Positions 25,773 through 36,546 of a stretch of 64,000 bases of DNA are shown one piece after another (the stretch's first letter is position 1; each line of letters starts with the position of its first letter). Location: the NCBI RefSeq assembly GCF_005577435.1, contig NZ_CP040396.1, positions 1,608,501 through 1,672,500 of the forward strand. The letters run 5' to 3'. The notes under the pieces were generated by a model. That model saw nothing but the letters and a program-made list of their open reading frames with translations. It made no database searches and was not told the DNA's origin. The DNA comes from Paenibacillus algicola (GTDB lineage Bacteria; Bacillota; Bacilli; Paenibacillales; Paenibacillaceae). The position numbers and the translations under genes are program-made.

Positions 25773-26962
25773 ATATTCCGACTATGATACAAATCCGCGG
25801 ATATTTGAAAGTAAGTGTGCGGGGGGAGCAGCTGTCTGCCTTTATTAATGCCATTACCGAAGCGGGCATTCCGGTCTGGGAGATGAAGCCCACCGGCTCA
25901 GCGTCGGCATCGTTCAAGCTGCTGCTTTCTGACTTTAAAGAGCTGCGTCCGATTTTGAAAGGGACAGGCTGTCGAACACGCATCCTGGAACGCCATGGGC
26001 TGCCGTTTCGGGCAGCTCGCCTGCTGCGGCGCAAAATTTTTGCGGCTGGCATCGTGGTGTTCTTCGCGCTCTTGCTGCTTATGTCTTCTATGGTTTGGAG
26101 CATCCGGGTGGAAGGGAATGAAAAGGTGGCTACAGAGGATGTGCTGCAGGCTGCGAAGCAGGAGGGACTGTACACATATCAGTGGATCTTCCGGTTGAAG
26201 TCCATGGACAAGCTCTCAGCCAGTCTGGCGGCTCAGCTGCCCGGTACCTCCTGGGTCGGGGTTGAAAGAGACGGGACGAGCATTACAATTCAGGTGGTGG
26301 AGGCCTCGGTACCCAAGAAGTCTCCGCTGCAAAGCCCCCGTCATCTGGTCAGCACGGCCGATGCTGTGGTTACGTCAATTTATGCAGAAAAAGGACTGCC
26401 TCAGGTAGCGGTCAACAGCCGCGTCAAGAAAGGAGATATTCTGATCTCCGGGCTGCTCGGCGATGAAGAGAATCAGCAGCAGGTGGTCGCCAAGGGAGAG
26501 GTTAAGGGCCTGGTATGGCATGAATATGAAATTGAAGTTCCCCTTGAGAAGAAAAGTCATGTGCTGACCGGGGAATTCAAAAAAAGATCCTATCTGGTGC
26601 TGGGCAACCGGGCGGTGCAGCTATGGGGCTACGGCGAGATGCCTTTTGAAGCCAGCAGGGTATTGACGCTTTACGATCCGTTGACCTGGCGCAATCATCC
26701 GCTTCCGCTGGGTTGGATGACAGAGAAAGAGATGGAGGTTTCTCAGAATACGGAGACTGTGACGGAGCAGGAGGCCAAGAAGGAAGGGCTGGCCAGCGCG
26801 TTTCGGGATATTTTGGCAAAATATGGGCCGGATAGCCGCTTGGTGAGCCAAAAAATTTTGCATGATCAGAAAGAGAATGGTAAAGTTTATATGAAAGTGC
26901 TTTTCGAGGTGGAAGAGGTCATCGCGAAAGAACTTCCCATAGTATATAACCAAGGAGATTGA
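25769..26962 (+). CDS. yqfD: Sporulation protein YqfD
   Basis: A 397-residue membrane protein. A cytosolic N-terminal region of about 90 residues is followed by one membrane segment (IFAAGIVVFFALLLLMSSMVW). The large outer part has a POTRA-like region (IRVEGNEKVATEDVLQAAKQ) and a beta-rich domain. It matches YqfD, whose loss in B. subtilis blocks sporulation. TTG 25769 overlaps the yqfC stop and follows GAGGGG with an 8-nt spacer. phoH begins 6 bp downstream. Confidence 0.92.
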   Translation: MNIPTMIQIRGYLKVSVRGEQLSAFINAITEAGIPVWEMKPTGSASASFKLLLSDFKELRPILKGTGCRTRILERHGLPFRAARLLRRKIFAAGIVVFFALLLLMSSMVWSIRVEGNEKVATEDVLQAAKQEGLYTYQWIFRLKSMDKLSASLAAQLPGTSWVGVERDGTSITIQVVEASVPKKSPLQSPRHLVSTADAVVTSIYAEKGLPQVAVNSRVKKGDILISGLLGDEENQQQVVAKGEVKGLVWHEYEIEVPLEKKSHVLTGEFKKRSYLVLGNRAVQLWGYGEMPFEASRVLTLYDPLTWRNHPLPLGWMTEKEMEVSQNTETVTEQEAKKEGLASAFRDILAKYGPDSRLVSQKILHDQKENGKVYMKVLFEVEEVIAKELPIVYNQGD

Positions 26963-26968
26963 GGCTAT

Positions 26969-27940
26969 TTGTCACAGCAAACGACCAGCACTCAGATTCA
27001 TTTGCACAGCGCGTCTGAAGGACTTTCGTTGTTCGGGCCGCAGGATGCATTTCTAAAAATGATTGAATCCAGGATTCCTGCCAGAATCGCTTCACGGGAG
27101 GCTGTTATTACGATTTCCGGTGAGCCTGCTCATGTGGAAAGCCTGCAGCAGCTGTTTGAGGTATTGCTGCAGCTCGTCCGCAACGGATACATTCTGACAG
27201 AGAGAGATGTCCTGTATGCCGTTGAGCTTGCCATGGATTTGCGTGCGGACCAGCTGCTGGATCTTTATAAAGGCGAGATCACAACGACGTTCCGCGGCAA
27301 GCCTATTCGCGTCAAGACGATCGGCCAGAAGCATTATGTCACCACGATCAAGAAGAAGGACATCGTCTTCGGTGTAGGCCCTGCCGGTACAGGCAAGACC
27401 TATCTTGCCGTTGTGCTTGCGGTTTCCGCGCTGAAGGAGGGGACAGTAAAGCGTATTGTGCTGACCCGCCCTGCCGTTGAAGCAGGTGAAAGCCTGGGCT
27501 TTCTGCCAGGAGACCTGCAGGAGAAGGTAGATCCTTACCTAAGGCCGCTTTATGACGCACTGTATGATGTGATGGGACCGGATCAGACAGCGAAGGCGCT
27601 GGAGAGAGGTCTGATTGAGATTGCACCGCTTGCCTACATGCGCGGCCGGACGCTGGACGATTCTTTTATTATTTTGGATGAAGCCCAGAACACAACACCG
27701 GAGCAGATGAAAATGTTTCTGACGCGGCTTGGCTTCGGCTCGAAGATGGTCATTACGGGTGACGTTACCCAGATTGACCTGCCCCGGGGCAAGAAATCAG
27801 GACTTGTGGAAGCCAAGATCATCCTTTCGGAGATTGAGGATATCGGCTTTGTGTATTTTGCGGAGCAGGACGTGGTACGGCACTCTTTAGTTCAAAAAAT
27901 TATCGTTGCCTATGATCAAGCTGCAGAAAACCAAGTTTAA
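26969..27940 (+). CDS. phoH: PhoH family ATPase
   Basis: A 323-residue PhoH-like protein. Walker A GVGPAGTGKTYLAVV and Walker B FIILDEAQNTTPEQM are intact, with RGRTLDDSF between them, as in helicase-like RNA-associated ATPases. Members near ybeY are thought to act in rRNA or RNA quality control, which fits the neighbours ybeY and era. The start is TTG 26969, after AAGGAG. This differs from the PIN-PhoH fusion at 55496, so the window has two PhoH paralogues. Confidence 0.93.
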   Translation: MSQQTTSTQIHLHSASEGLSLFGPQDAFLKMIESRIPARIASREAVITISGEPAHVESLQQLFEVLLQLVRNGYILTERDVLYAVELAMDLRADQLLDLYKGEITTTFRGKPIRVKTIGQKHYVTTIKKKDIVFGVGPAGTGKTYLAVVLAVSALKEGTVKRIVLTRPAVEAGESLGFLPGDLQEKVDPYLRPLYDALYDVMGPDQTAKALERGLIEIAPLAYMRGRTLDDSFIILDEAQNTTPEQMKMFLTRLGFGSKMVITGDVTQIDLPRGKKSGLVEAKIILSEIEDIGFVYFAEQDVVRHSLVQKIIVAYDQAAENQV

Positions 27941-27954
27941 AGGGGATTGTCGCT

Positions 27955-30225
27955 ATGGCTCCTAATAAACCATCGACGGACAAGTCCATGTCTAATCGTC
28001 ATAACGGCTGGAAATATAGCGTGGCAACACGCTATATTCTATTTTTGCTGCTGGCACTCCTGATTTATATCAGTCTGTCACTCAAGCTGCTGCCGGAGCG
28101 ATATGATATCCAGGTCGGGACGCGAAGCGAGAAGAGCATCCCGGCGCCGGCTCAGATTGAAGACAGCAAGGCCACGCTGAAGGCACAGGAGGAAGCGGCG
28201 GAGAGGGTTCAGCCGATCTATACGTATATCCCGCTTCGTAACGATATTCTTGTGCAGCAACTGTTCGAGCGGATTGATCGGCTGAATCAGGACGAGGTCT
28301 CGGTTCAAGATAAAATTTCTATCTACCGCGAGGAAATTCCGCAGCGGGTGGATGATTTTGTAGACAGCTTTATTTCCAGCAACCAGGGCTCGGAAGGGTA
28401 CCCGGATGAGCTGCTGGATGAGATGAAGACTGTGATCGAGCAGCAGGCCTATCGGGTGCCCGAGGAAACGTTCATCAAGATTCCGAGGCTGGAGCCTGAA
28501 GAAATATCGAAGATGAAGACGGTAGCCAGAGACATTGTGTCCCGGCTGATGAATGAAATTGTCGATGCGCAAACAGCGAGAGCAAAAGTAGCGGAGCTGG
28601 TCAGCACGAGCTCGCTCAGCGACAGAACCTCCAGAGAGGTTGTGCAGGAGCTTGCCCGCCTCGTGATTACGGCGAATAAGTTCTACAATGAGGTCGCCAC
28701 GAAGGAGGCCAAGGTCGAGGCTCGTGAGAATACGCCTCCTGTCTATATCAAGCAAGGAGATATCCTCGTACAGAAGGGGCAGCTGATTACGCCGGAGCTG
28801 TATGACCTGCTGGGTAAGAACGGGCTGCTCAAGGACGAGGTTACCTACTGGCCGGAGGTAGGCCTGCTGCTATTCAGCATCCTGTTATCACTGGGTCTGC
28901 TCATGTTCATCCGCCAGTCTGATGTTAATATATTCAAATACAACAACTCACAAATTTTGATGCTTGTTCTGATCTATGTCATTACGTTGATATGTATGCA
29001 TCTGGCCGGATTTCTGCAAAGCGAGGAACGGGTATATGTCGGCTATCTGGCCCCAGTAGCGATCGGGGTCATTCTGGTTACGCTACTGATGGATATGAGA
29101 CTTGCGTATTTCAGCGTCATTATATTCAGCATTCTGTCCAGTGTAATTTTGAATGTGGACAAGAGTCAGATGTTTGATTTTCGGTTTGGCTTTTTTGCGG
29201 TCATCACATCCTGTGTGGCGTTGTTCGCAATCCACCGCGCCAGTCAGCGCTCAGCTCTTCTGAAGGGCGGTATTATGGTATCTCTGTTCGGTGCGCTGTC
29301 CGTGCTTATCCTGCTGCTTGTCCACGATTCGGACTGGAGCCGGAGCGAGAGCATGTACGCCCTTGCATTTGCTGTGGCGAGCGGAATTTTAACGGCTGTG
29401 CTGGTGATTGGCCTCATGCCATTTTTTGAAGTGACTTTCGGAATCTTGTCCGCTCTAAAGCTGGTGGAGCTGTCCAATCCGAATCATCCGCTGCTGCGCA
29501 AGCTTCTGACCGAAACGCCGGGAACCTATCACCACAGCGTAATGGTGGGCAATTTGTCCGAGGCTGCGGCAGAGGCCATTGGCGCAGACGGGCTGCTGTG
29601 CCGGGTGGGGTCTTACTACCACGATGTCGGCAAGACAAAGCGCCCGATGTATTTTATTGAGAATCAGAGCAACATGGAGAATCCCCATGATTCGCTGGAG
29701 CCTAAGCTCAGCAAATCTATTATTGTCGCCCATGCCCGGGATGGCGTGGAAATGCAGAAGGATTACAATCTGCCCAAGCCGATCCGCGACATTGCAGAGC
29801 AGCATCACGGAACCAGCTTCCTGCATTTTTTCTACCACAAGGCGTTGAAGCAGGCACAGGAGCAGGGGACCGAGCCGGATTTCACTGAGGATGATTTCAG
29901 ATATCCCGGTCCGAAGGCGCAGTCGAAGGAAGCCGCGATTGTCGGTATCGCCGACAGCGTCGAGGCTGCGGTGCGTTCTTTGCGGAAGCCTACGGTGGAG
30001 CAGGTGGAGACGATGATCGAGAAGATCATCAAGGGCCGTGTGGATGACAATCAGTTTAATGAATGTGATCTGACGATGAAAGAGCTGGATGTGATTGCGA
30101 AGACGCTGAAGGCCACCGTCATGGGAATTTTCCATTCCAGGATTGAGTATCCTGAGGAAATGAAGAAGAGCAAGCCGGAATCGGCCGAGGCACAGTCCGG
30201 CAAGCCGGCTGCGGAGCAGGAATGA
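27955..30225 (+). CDS. pgpH: 7TM-HD family cyclic-di-AMP phosphodiesterase PgpH
   Basis: A 756-residue membrane enzyme. An N-terminal membrane segment (about 25-45) precedes a large extracellular 7TMR-HDED domain, followed by seven membrane segments and a cytoplasmic HD domain. The HD residues are visible in TPGTYHHSVMVGNLSE, GSYYHDVGKTKRP and EQHHGTSFLHFFYHKA. The family degrades cyclic di-AMP, controlling potassium and osmotic balance; this activity is established in Listeria and inferred here. It sits between phoH and ybeY as in B. subtilis (yqfF). Confidence 0.93.
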   Translation: MAPNKPSTDKSMSNRHNGWKYSVATRYILFLLLALLIYISLSLKLLPERYDIQVGTRSEKSIPAPAQIEDSKATLKAQEEAAERVQPIYTYIPLRNDILVQQLFERIDRLNQDEVSVQDKISIYREEIPQRVDDFVDSFISSNQGSEGYPDELLDEMKTVIEQQAYRVPEETFIKIPRLEPEEISKMKTVARDIVSRLMNEIVDAQTARAKVAELVSTSSLSDRTSREVVQELARLVITANKFYNEVATKEAKVEARENTPPVYIKQGDILVQKGQLITPELYDLLGKNGLLKDEVTYWPEVGLLLFSILLSLGLLMFIRQSDVNIFKYNNSQILMLVLIYVITLICMHLAGFLQSEERVYVGYLAPVAIGVILVTLLMDMRLAYFSVIIFSILSSVILNVDKSQMFDFRFGFFAVITSCVALFAIHRASQRSALLKGGIMVSLFGALSVLILLLVHDSDWSRSESMYALAFAVASGILTAVLVIGLMPFFEVTFGILSALKLVELSNPNHPLLRKLLTETPGTYHHSVMVGNLSEAAAEAIGADGLLCRVGSYYHDVGKTKRPMYFIENQSNMENPHDSLEPKLSKSIIVAHARDGVEMQKDYNLPKPIRDIAEQHHGTSFLHFFYHKALKQAQEQGTEPDFTEDDFRYPGPKAQSKEAAIVGIADSVEAAVRSLRKPTVEQVETMIEKIIKGRVDDNQFNECDLTMKELDVIAKTLKATVMGIFHSRIEYPEEMKKSKPESAEAQSGKPAAEQE

Positions 30226-30253
30226 TCATCAAGGTGAAGGAGCGTTGCAGAGA

Positions 30254-30754
30254 ATGAGCTTGCAGCTGGTTTGGAATAATGAGCAGGATGAGTTTGACAT
30301 CAATGATGAGCTGATTGCGCTGCTAGAGAGCATTTTGGAGCAGGCGGGGCTGTCTGAGGGCGTGAGTGATGGGGAGGTTGATCTGACCTTTGTAGACAAT
30401 GAGCAGATCCATGCGCTGAACAAGGAATACCGCGGCATTGACCGTCCTACTGACGTATTGTCCTTCGCCATGCACGAGGAAACCGATGAGGAGCTGCATA
30501 TCATCTACGAGCTGGATGAAGAGAACGAGCAGCAGATGATTCCTGATTCGCTCGGCGATATTATCATCTCTGTCCCCCAGGCCAAGCTGCAGAGCGAAGA
30601 ATACGGCCACTCGCTGGAGCGCGAGCTCGGATTCCTGTTCGTGCACGGATTTCTTCATCTGCTGGGCTATGACCATCAGGATGAGGCCAGTGAGGCGGAA
30701 ATGATGTCGAAGCAGGAGGCCGTGCTGGAGAAGGTCGGCCTGGCGCGGCAGTGA
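30254..30754 (+). CDS. ybeY: Endoribonuclease YbeY (rRNA maturation factor)
   Basis: A zinc-dependent RNase of about 166 residues acting in 16S rRNA 3' processing and ribosome quality control. The zinc motif HGFLHLLGYDH is clear near the C-terminus. ATG 30254 (MSLQLVWNNE) is 11-12 nt after GGAG; a TTG at 30245 in the same frame lies too close to the site. An acidic stretch of about 25 residues in the middle (ETDEELHIIYELDEENEQ) is somewhat longer than in Bacillus. The stop overlaps the dgkA start by four bases. Confidence 0.94.
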   Translation: MSLQLVWNNEQDEFDINDELIALLESILEQAGLSEGVSDGEVDLTFVDNEQIHALNKEYRGIDRPTDVLSFAMHEETDEELHIIYELDEENEQQMIPDSLGDIIISVPQAKLQSEEYGHSLERELGFLFVHGFLHLLGYDHQDEASEAEMMSKQEAVLEKVGLARQ

Positions 30755-31128
30755 AGCCGGCGAGGTATTCCCTGAAAGCCAGCTTTCGCTATGCATTGGA
30801 GGGTATTCTTCAAACCATCAGAACAGAGACCCATATGAAAATCCATTTGGCCGCCGCAGCGATTGTATTTCTTGCTGCGGCCTTGCTGAATGTAGGGACC
30901 GTGCAGTGGCTGTTTCTGGTGCTGGCAGTGAGCCTGGTCATGGCCGCCGAGCTGTTAAATACGGCGGTGGAAGCTGTGGTGGATCTGGTCTCTCCAGAGG
31001 CACATCCTTTGGCGAAGCGGGCCAAGGATGCAGCGGCGGGTGCGGTGCTGGTCACGGCAGGCTTCGCCGTGGTGACAGGTTGCATTATTTTCTATATTCC
31101 TGTCACAGACTGGCTCTCATCCTGGTAA
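30751..31128 (+). CDS. dgkA: Undecaprenol kinase / diacylglycerol kinase family protein
   Basis: A 125-residue small membrane kinase with three hydrophobic segments and the family signature [16 protein letters not shown], followed by [14 protein letters not shown]. In Gram-positives this family phosphorylates undecaprenol for cell-wall lipid carrier recycling. The start is GTG 30751, overlapping the ybeY stop. The cytidine deaminase gene (cdd) that sits between dgkA and era in B. subtilis is absent here. Confidence 0.92.
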   Translation: MKPARYSLKASFRYALEGILQTIRTETHMKIHLAAAAIVFLAAALLNVGTVQWLFLVLAVSLVMAAELLNTAVEAVVDLVSPEAHPLAKRAKDAAAGAVLVTAGFAVVTGCIIFYIPVTDWLSSW

Positions 31129-31201
31129 TGATGGAGTCGGCGGCGGACCCGGGCTTTGCGCGGATGACCTGAACAACAATGTTTTTTTACTGGAGGAAGT
31201 T

Positions 31202-32104
31202 ATGAATAAAAGTCAGTTTAAATCCGGCTTCGTGGCCATAATCGGCAGGCCCAATGTGGGGAAATCGACCTTGATGAACCAGGTTATTGGGCAGAAAATT
31301 GCCATTATGTCCGACAAGCCGCAGACTACCCGGAACAAGATTCACGGGGTATACACAACCAACAGCTCTCAGATTGTCTTTCTGGACACGCCGGGTATTC
31401 ACAAGCGTCAGTCCAAGCTGGGTGATTTCATGAACCAGACGGCGCTGGGTACGCTGGGAGAGGTAGAGGCGGTTCTGTTTCTGATTGATGCCTCAGAGGG
31501 CTTTGGCGGCGGTGACAGGTTTATCGCCGAGCAGCTGAAGAAGGTAAAGACGCCTGTCATTCTGGTTATGAACAAGATCGACAAGATTGAGCCGGAGGCG
31601 CTTTTGCCGCTTATCGAAGAGTATCGCAAGCTGCATGATTTTGCCGAGATTATTCCGATCTCCGCCATGCAGGGAAACAACGTGAACACGCTGCTGGATC
31701 AGCTTCAGAAATATCTTCCGCCGGGACCGCAGTATTATCCTGAGGATCAGATAACCGACCATCCGGAGCAGTTCGTCTGTGCCGAGCTGATTCGCGAGAA
31801 AATTCTGCATATGACAAGGGAAGAGGTTCCGCACTCTATTGCGGTGACAATCGAAGATATGAAGGTAGAGAGCAATGGGACCGTTCACATCTCGGCAGTC
31901 ATTTTTGTGGAGAGGGATTCGCAGAAGGGGATTATTATCGGTAAACAGGGGTCGCTGCTGAAGGAAGTCGGCAAGCAGGCCCGTCAGGACATTCAAAAGC
32001 TGCTCGGCTCAAAGATATTCCTGGAGCTGTGGGTTAAGGTTAAAAAAGATTGGCGCAACCAGGATCGGGTGCTCCGGGATCTCGGATTTCACCGCGGACA
32101 ATAA
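31202..32104 (+). CDS. era: GTPase Era
   Basis: A 300-residue ribosome-assembly GTPase. G1 [13 protein letters not shown]2 region [12 protein letters not shown]3 DTPGIH and G4 NKID are all present. The C-terminal KH domain includes [20 protein letters not shown], which binds the 3' end of 16S rRNA. ATG 31202 follows GGAGG. Length is standard. Its neighbours ybeY and recO match the Bacillales order. Confidence 0.97.
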   Translation: MNKSQFKSGFVAIIGRPNVGKSTLMNQVIGQKIAIMSDKPQTTRNKIHGVYTTNSSQIVFLDTPGIHKRQSKLGDFMNQTALGTLGEVEAVLFLIDASEGFGGGDRFIAEQLKKVKTPVILVMNKIDKIEPEALLPLIEEYRKLHDFAEIIPISAMQGNNVNTLLDQLQKYLPPGPQYYPEDQITDHPEQFVCAELIREKILHMTREEVPHSIAVTIEDMKVESNGTVHISAVIFVERDSQKGIIIGKQGSLLKEVGKQARQDIQKLLGSKIFLELWVKVKKDWRNQDRVLRDLGFHRGQ

Positions 32105-32243
32105 TGATGCGTTCATCTCCTCTGCCGAAGCCTCACTCATCATAGAGCAGCCTGCCAACAACTGTTAATCATAAAACGATGTCCAGCGCACATCCTAACC
32201 TCGTAGATGGGAGACGTCATTTCCGAGGAAAGGATGAATACGA

Positions 32244-32384
32244 ATGCGAGATTTTTCGTGGAAGTATTTTGCAATGACAGGAGATGTCGATGCTTATCTG
32301 TTGTATAAGGAGACCGGCATACCGGAAGAGCCGGAGGACGCTCTTTCAGGTGAAGAGGCAGATGGGCTTGAGGAGCATGAATAA
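32244..32384 (+). CDS. yqzL: YqzL family small protein
   Basis: A 46-residue acidic protein starting MRDFSWKYFAMTGDVDAYLLY, the hallmark of the YqzL family, found next to recO across Bacillales. Its function is unknown. ATG 32244 follows GGAAAGGATG. The region 32105-32243 before it contains no other ORF; I see no clear terminator there. Confidence 0.85.
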   Translation: MRDFSWKYFAMTGDVDAYLLYKETGIPEEPEDALSGEEADGLEEHE

Positions 32385-32420
32385 TTTCTGGCTGCGTCAG
32401 GAATGGTTAGGTGATCAGGC

Positions 32421-33176
32421 ATGCTACACAGGGCGGAAGGCATCGTCATCCGCAGCATGGATTACGGCGAGGGGAACAAAATTATTACGCTTTGCACCGA
32501 AGTCGCGGGTAAGGTAGGGGTTTTAGTCCGCGGCGCAAAAAAAGTGAAGAGCCGCCATGCTGCCTTGACCCAGCTGTTTACGTACGGTGAATATGTATAT
32601 TTTCGAAATGGTACAGGCCTTGCGACCTTGAACGCCGGGGAGCTGATTGAGTCCCATCACAAGCTGCGTGCCGATCTCATCAAGGCAGCATACTCCTCCT
32701 ACGCCTGCGAGCTGCTTGACCGGGTGCTGCAGGATGATGAGACCGGGGCGTTCTGGTTCCATCAGCTGAAGGCCTGCTTGTCGGCGCTGGAGGAGGATAA
32801 GGATCCACAGGTCATATTGAATCTGTATGAGATGAAAATACTGCAGGCCGCAGGATACGGCCCCGAGCTCTCGGTGTGCATATCCTGCGGGAACGAAAGA
32901 AAGGACGAGGATTTGCTGCTCAGTCCTACTCTTGGCGGAGTCATCTGCCGCTATTGCAAGCATCTGGATCCTCCCGCCATGCCGATTGCGCCAAGAACGC
33001 TCCGAGTGCTTCGCCTGTTTGCGCAGCTGGATCTTCGCAGGCTGGGCAGCATAGACATCAAGGAGGAGACTAAGGCTGAGCTCAAAGAGGCCATGCGCGC
33101 GTTTATGGATATTCAGCTGGGGCTCAAATTGAAATCCAGAGGCTTTCTGGACCAGATGGACAAATATGATATTTGA
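32421..33176 (+). CDS. recO: DNA repair protein RecO
   Basis: A 251-residue RecF-pathway mediator that loads RecA and anneals ssDNA. The N-terminal OB fold begins MLHRAEGIVIRSMDYGEGNK. A zinc-finger of four cysteines, CISCGNERKDEDLL then GGVICRYC, lies at about 150-178. Length is normal. The promoter of the glyQS T-box unit overlaps its last codons. Confidence 0.95.
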   Translation: MLHRAEGIVIRSMDYGEGNKIITLCTEVAGKVGVLVRGAKKVKSRHAALTQLFTYGEYVYFRNGTGLATLNAGELIESHHKLRADLIKAAYSSYACELLDRVLQDDETGAFWFHQLKACLSALEEDKDPQVILNLYEMKILQAAGYGPELSVCISCGNERKDEDLLLSPTLGGVICRYCKHLDPPAMPIAPRTLRVLRLFAQLDLRRLGSIDIKEETKAELKEAMRAFMDIQLGLKLKSRGFLDQMDKYDI

Positions 33177-33201
33177 CGAAATCATTAAAATTGGTTATCA
33201 T
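33173..33201 (+). promoter_or_regulatory. Sigma-A promoter of the glyQS T-box transcript
   Basis: TTGACG (33173-33178), 17-nt spacer and TATCAT (33196-33201). The -35 element overlaps the recO stop codon. The predicted start, near 33208, gives a leader of about 300 nt carrying the T-box. Confidence 0.65.
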
Positions 33202-33234
33202 ATGTTATATTTTTAGTTTCACACAGTAGTGTAT

Positions 33235-33450
33235 GCGTTGATCGGAAAAGTAGTGGATCACGATCCTCTTCAGCGAGCCGGTGGCAGTGAAAGTCCGGCA
33301 GAATCGTCTTCATGAAATGGCATTCCGGGAGCATCTTGAAGGGATAAAGTGGGTTCCTCATGCAGGAACCAAGTAGGGTGGAACCGCGGGAAGCTGATGC
33401 TCTCGTCCCTATGTCTGTACAACAGACGTAGGGCGGGAGCTTTTTGTTGT
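33235..33450 (+). promoter_or_regulatory. T-box riboswitch controlling glyQS (tRNA-Gly sensor)
   Basis: The leader has the T-box sequence AGGGTGGAACCGCGGG at 33375-33390, the GGAAAAGTAG region of stem I, and AGCGAGCC in the distal part. A candidate Gly specifier GGC followed by A is at 33319-33321. The terminator (33399-33440) pairs GCTCTCGTCCCTA with TAGGGCGGGAGC plus an inner GTCTGT/ACAGAC stem, followed by TTTTT. Uncharged tRNA-Gly should favour the antiterminator and let glyQS be transcribed. Gene context makes glycine specificity nearly certain; the exact specifier position is my reading. Confidence 0.93.
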
Positions 33451-33502
33451 GCAGAGGCTAGAAATGAGTGAGACGTATCCAATGAGACAAGGAGTGTGGA
33501 GA

Positions 33503-34390
33503 ATGAATTTTCAGCAAATGATTTTGACGCTGCAGCAATTTTGGGCAGAGCAGAACTGCATTATCGTACAGCCGTATGACACGGAAAAGGGTGCAGGGAC
33601 GATGAATCCCATGACATACCTGCGCTCAATCGGACCCGAGCCCTGGAATGTTGCCTATGTAGAGCCTTCACGCCGCCCGGCCGATGGCCGCTATGGCGAG
33701 AATCCGAACCGGCTGTATCAGCATCACCAGTTTCAGGTTATTATCAAGCCGTCTCCGGACAATATTCAAGAGCTGTACCTGGAGAGCCTGGAGCGGCTGG
33801 GCATCAATCCGCTGGACCACGACATCCGCTTTGTTGAAGACAACTGGGAAGCCCCAACTCTGGGAGCCTGGGGACTGGGCTGGGAGGTATGGCTGGATGG
33901 TATGGAAATTACGCAGTTTACCTATTTCCAGCAGGTAGGCGGCATTGATGCCAATCCGGTAGCGGTCGAGATTACATATGGCCTGGAGCGCCTTGCCTCT
34001 TATATTCAGGACAAAGAGAATGTATTCGAGCTGGAATGGGTTCATGGCATTACGTATGGCGATGTCTTCCATCAGCCGGAATTCGAGCATTCCAAATATA
34101 CTTTTGAAGTGTCTGACGTAAAAATGCTGTTCACTCTCTTTAACATGTATGAGGAAGAGGCCAACAAGGCGATGAGTCAGCAGCTCGTATTTCCTGCATA
34201 TGACTATGTGCTGAAATGCTCCCATACGTTCAATCTGCTGGATGCACGCGGGGCGATCAGTGTGACGGAGCGTACCGGATATATTATGCGAGTCCGTAAC
34301 TTGGCCCGTCAGGTGGCGGCTACGTATCTCGAGGAGCGCGAGAAGCTCGGGTTCCCGTTAATCAAGAAAGGAGGGGCTGACCATGCCTAG
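33503..34390 (+). CDS. glyQ: Glycyl-tRNA synthetase alpha subunit
   Basis: The 295-residue catalytic subunit of the heterotetrameric glycyl-tRNA synthetase. It begins [14 protein letters not shown] and includes [14 protein letters not shown], hallmarks of GlyQ. ATG 33503 is chosen because AAGGAG lies at 33489-33494 and the length then equals that of B. subtilis GlyQ; the frame is open back to 33449, inside the terminator T run. The end overlaps the glyS start by 8 bases. Confidence 0.97.
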   Translation: MNFQQMILTLQQFWAEQNCIIVQPYDTEKGAGTMNPMTYLRSIGPEPWNVAYVEPSRRPADGRYGENPNRLYQHHQFQVIIKPSPDNIQELYLESLERLGINPLDHDIRFVEDNWEAPTLGAWGLGWEVWLDGMEITQFTYFQQVGGIDANPVAVEITYGLERLASYIQDKENVFELEWVHGITYGDVFHQPEFEHSKYTFEVSDVKMLFTLFNMYEEEANKAMSQQLVFPAYDYVLKCSHTFNLLDARGAISVTERTGYIMRVRNLARQVAATYLEEREKLGFPLIKKGGADHA

Positions 34391-36458
34391 AAATATTCTG
34401 TTTGAAATTGGGCTTGAAGAGGTGCCTGCCCGCTTCCTGCGCAGTGCTATGGACCAACTGAAGGACAAGACGCAGAAATGGCTGGAGGCTTCCCGCATCG
34501 GCTTCACTGAAGTCACCGCCTATGCCACACCAAGGCGTCTTGCTGTGATTATTCACGAGGCACAGGACCGTCAGAGCGATATGAGCGAGGAGGTCAAAGG
34601 TCCTTCCAAGAAGATCGCCCTGGATGATCAGGGAGCGTGGAGCAAGGCAGCACTCGGCTTCGCCCGCAGCCAAGGCGTGGATCCGGACAGCTTCACATTC
34701 AAAGAGCTTGGGGGTGTGGAATACATTTACGTAACCAAGAACAGCATCGGTGTGGAGACGGCGGAGCTGCTGCCAGAGGGCCTGCTCGGCATTCTAACCT
34801 CCATGACCTTCCCCAAAAATATGAAGTGGGGCACGCATGAATTCAAGTTTGTCCGTCCTATCAAATGGATGGCTGCCCTGTACGGCTCAGACATCATTGA
34901 GCTTGAAATAACCGGAGTGAAGGCAGGAAATACGACCCGCGGTCATCGTTTCCTTGGGAAGGAAGCGGTCATCAGCGAGGCATCACAATATATCGACGTC
35001 CTTCGGGCGGAGCATGTCATTGTCGATGTAGAAGAGCGCAAGCAGATGATTACCGAGCAAATTGAGGCACTGGCGGACGAAAAGGGCTGGAACATTGCTG
35101 TGAAGGAGGATTTGCTGGAGGAAGTGCTGTTTCTGGTTGAAACGCCGACGGTGCTGTACGGAAGCTTTGACCCTTCCTTCCTGAACATTCCGCAGGATGT
35201 GCTGATTACCTCCATGAGAGAGCATCAGCGCTATTTCCCGGTGCTGGATCAGGAAGGCAGCCTGCTGCCTTATTTCGTCACCGTTCGCAGCGGCGACAGC
35301 CGTTCGCTGGATGTCATCGCCAAAGGGAACGAGAAGGTGCTGCGTGCACGTCTGTCCGATGCTAAGTTTTTCTACGAAGAAGATCAGAAGCTGAACATCA
35401 AGGATGCGCTCTCCAAGCTGGAAAGCATCGTCTTCCATGAGGAGCTGGGAACGATTGGCGATAAGGTCAGACGGATTCGCCGTATTGCTGATCAGCTGGC
35501 ATCCAGGCTGTCATTGACAGCAGATTCCTGCGACCAGGTCAGCCGCGCTGCTGATATTTGCAAGTTCGATCTCGTGACACAAATGGTGTATGAGTTTCCA
35601 GAGCTGCAGGGCGTGATGGGCGAGGATTATGCCCGCAAGGCCGGGGAGCAGGAGGCTGTAGCCAAAGCGGTGTTCCAGCATTATCAGCCTCGCTTTGCAG
35701 GCGATCAGGCACCGGCCAGCATGATTGGAGCTGTAGTCAGCATCGCTGACAAAATGGATACCATTGCGGGCTGCTTCTCCATCGGCATTATCCCGACAGG
35801 CTCGCAGGACCCTTACGCACTTCGCCGCCAGGCCCAGGGTATTGTGCAGATCGTGCTGGAGCACAAGCTTTCACTCTCCCTGTCGGAGGTGTTCGATATT
35901 GCGCTGGCCGTGCACGCAGAGCGTCATGATCTGAAGCGCTCCGAGAAGGAAATCCTCAAGGATCTAACGGACTTCTTCGGCCTTCGTGTCAAAAAGCTGC
36001 TGTCTGAGGATCAGCGCTATGATGTCGTGGATGCGGTCATTTCGGCAGGCTTTGATGGGGTCGTCTCCGCCGTTTCCCGCGGTCAGGCGCTGATGACAGA
36101 GGTACAGGAGAACAGCAGCTTCAAATCTACAGTGGAATCCTTCAACCGGGTCAGCAATCTGGCTGCCAAGGCAGGCAAATTTGCAGTAAATCCAGAGCTG
36201 TTCGCAGAGACCCAGGAAAGCGAGCTGTACGAGGCCTGGCAGAGCGTCAGAGAGCAGTATCTGGATGCGATCCAGCAATCTGACGGTGAAGCTGCATTGA
36301 AGCTGCTGGGCGGGCTGGAAAAGCCGATCACCGGATTTTTTGATCATGTTATGGTTATGGCAGAGGATGAGGCTGTCAAAACGAATCGTCTGGCACTGCT
36401 CTCCGGCATTGACAGCGATGTGAAGCAATTCGCAGACTTTACGAAGCTGGTCTGGTAG
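34383..36458 (+). CDS. glyS: Glycyl-tRNA synthetase beta subunit
   Basis: The 691-residue tRNA-binding subunit of the same enzyme. It begins [20 protein letters not shown], standard for GlyS, and carries an HD-like core ([14 protein letters not shown]) and a C-terminal anticodon-binding DALR domain. It overlaps glyQ, so the two are translationally coupled for 1:1 assembly. In B. subtilis ccpN (yqzB) and yqfL follow; both are missing here. Confidence 0.97.
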   Translation: MPRNILFEIGLEEVPARFLRSAMDQLKDKTQKWLEASRIGFTEVTAYATPRRLAVIIHEAQDRQSDMSEEVKGPSKKIALDDQGAWSKAALGFARSQGVDPDSFTFKELGGVEYIYVTKNSIGVETAELLPEGLLGILTSMTFPKNMKWGTHEFKFVRPIKWMAALYGSDIIELEITGVKAGNTTRGHRFLGKEAVISEASQYIDVLRAEHVIVDVEERKQMITEQIEALADEKGWNIAVKEDLLEEVLFLVETPTVLYGSFDPSFLNIPQDVLITSMREHQRYFPVLDQEGSLLPYFVTVRSGDSRSLDVIAKGNEKVLRARLSDAKFFYEEDQKLNIKDALSKLESIVFHEELGTIGDKVRRIRRIADQLASRLSLTADSCDQVSRAADICKFDLVTQMVYEFPELQGVMGEDYARKAGEQEAVAKAVFQHYQPRFAGDQAPASMIGAVVSIADKMDTIAGCFSIGIIPTGSQDPYALRRQAQGIVQIVLEHKLSLSLSEVFDIALAVHAERHDLKRSEKEILKDLTDFFGLRVKKLLSEDQRYDVVDAVISAGFDGVVSAVSRGQALMTEVQENSSFKSTVESFNRVSNLAAKAGKFAVNPELFAETQESELYEAWQSVREQYLDAIQQSDGEAALKLLGGLEKPITGFFDHVMVMAEDEAVKTNRLALLSGIDSDVKQFADFTKLVW

Positions 36459-36497
36459 CCATCAGGCGATCTTGAACAGATCTTCAATAATGCGTGG

Positions 36498-36546
36498 CGA
36501 TAAGCGGGGTCCTGCTAAAGGGGCGGCCGCTTGTCGTTATTCAGGG
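36498..36546 (+). terminator. Probable terminator after glyS
   Basis: CGATAAGCGG and CCGCTTGTCG pair over 10 bp (one G-U) with a 19-nt loop, followed by TTATTC. The T tract is weak. Further on, TATAAT at 36616-36621 is a likely -10 for the next gene but lacks a clear -35. Confidence 0.5.
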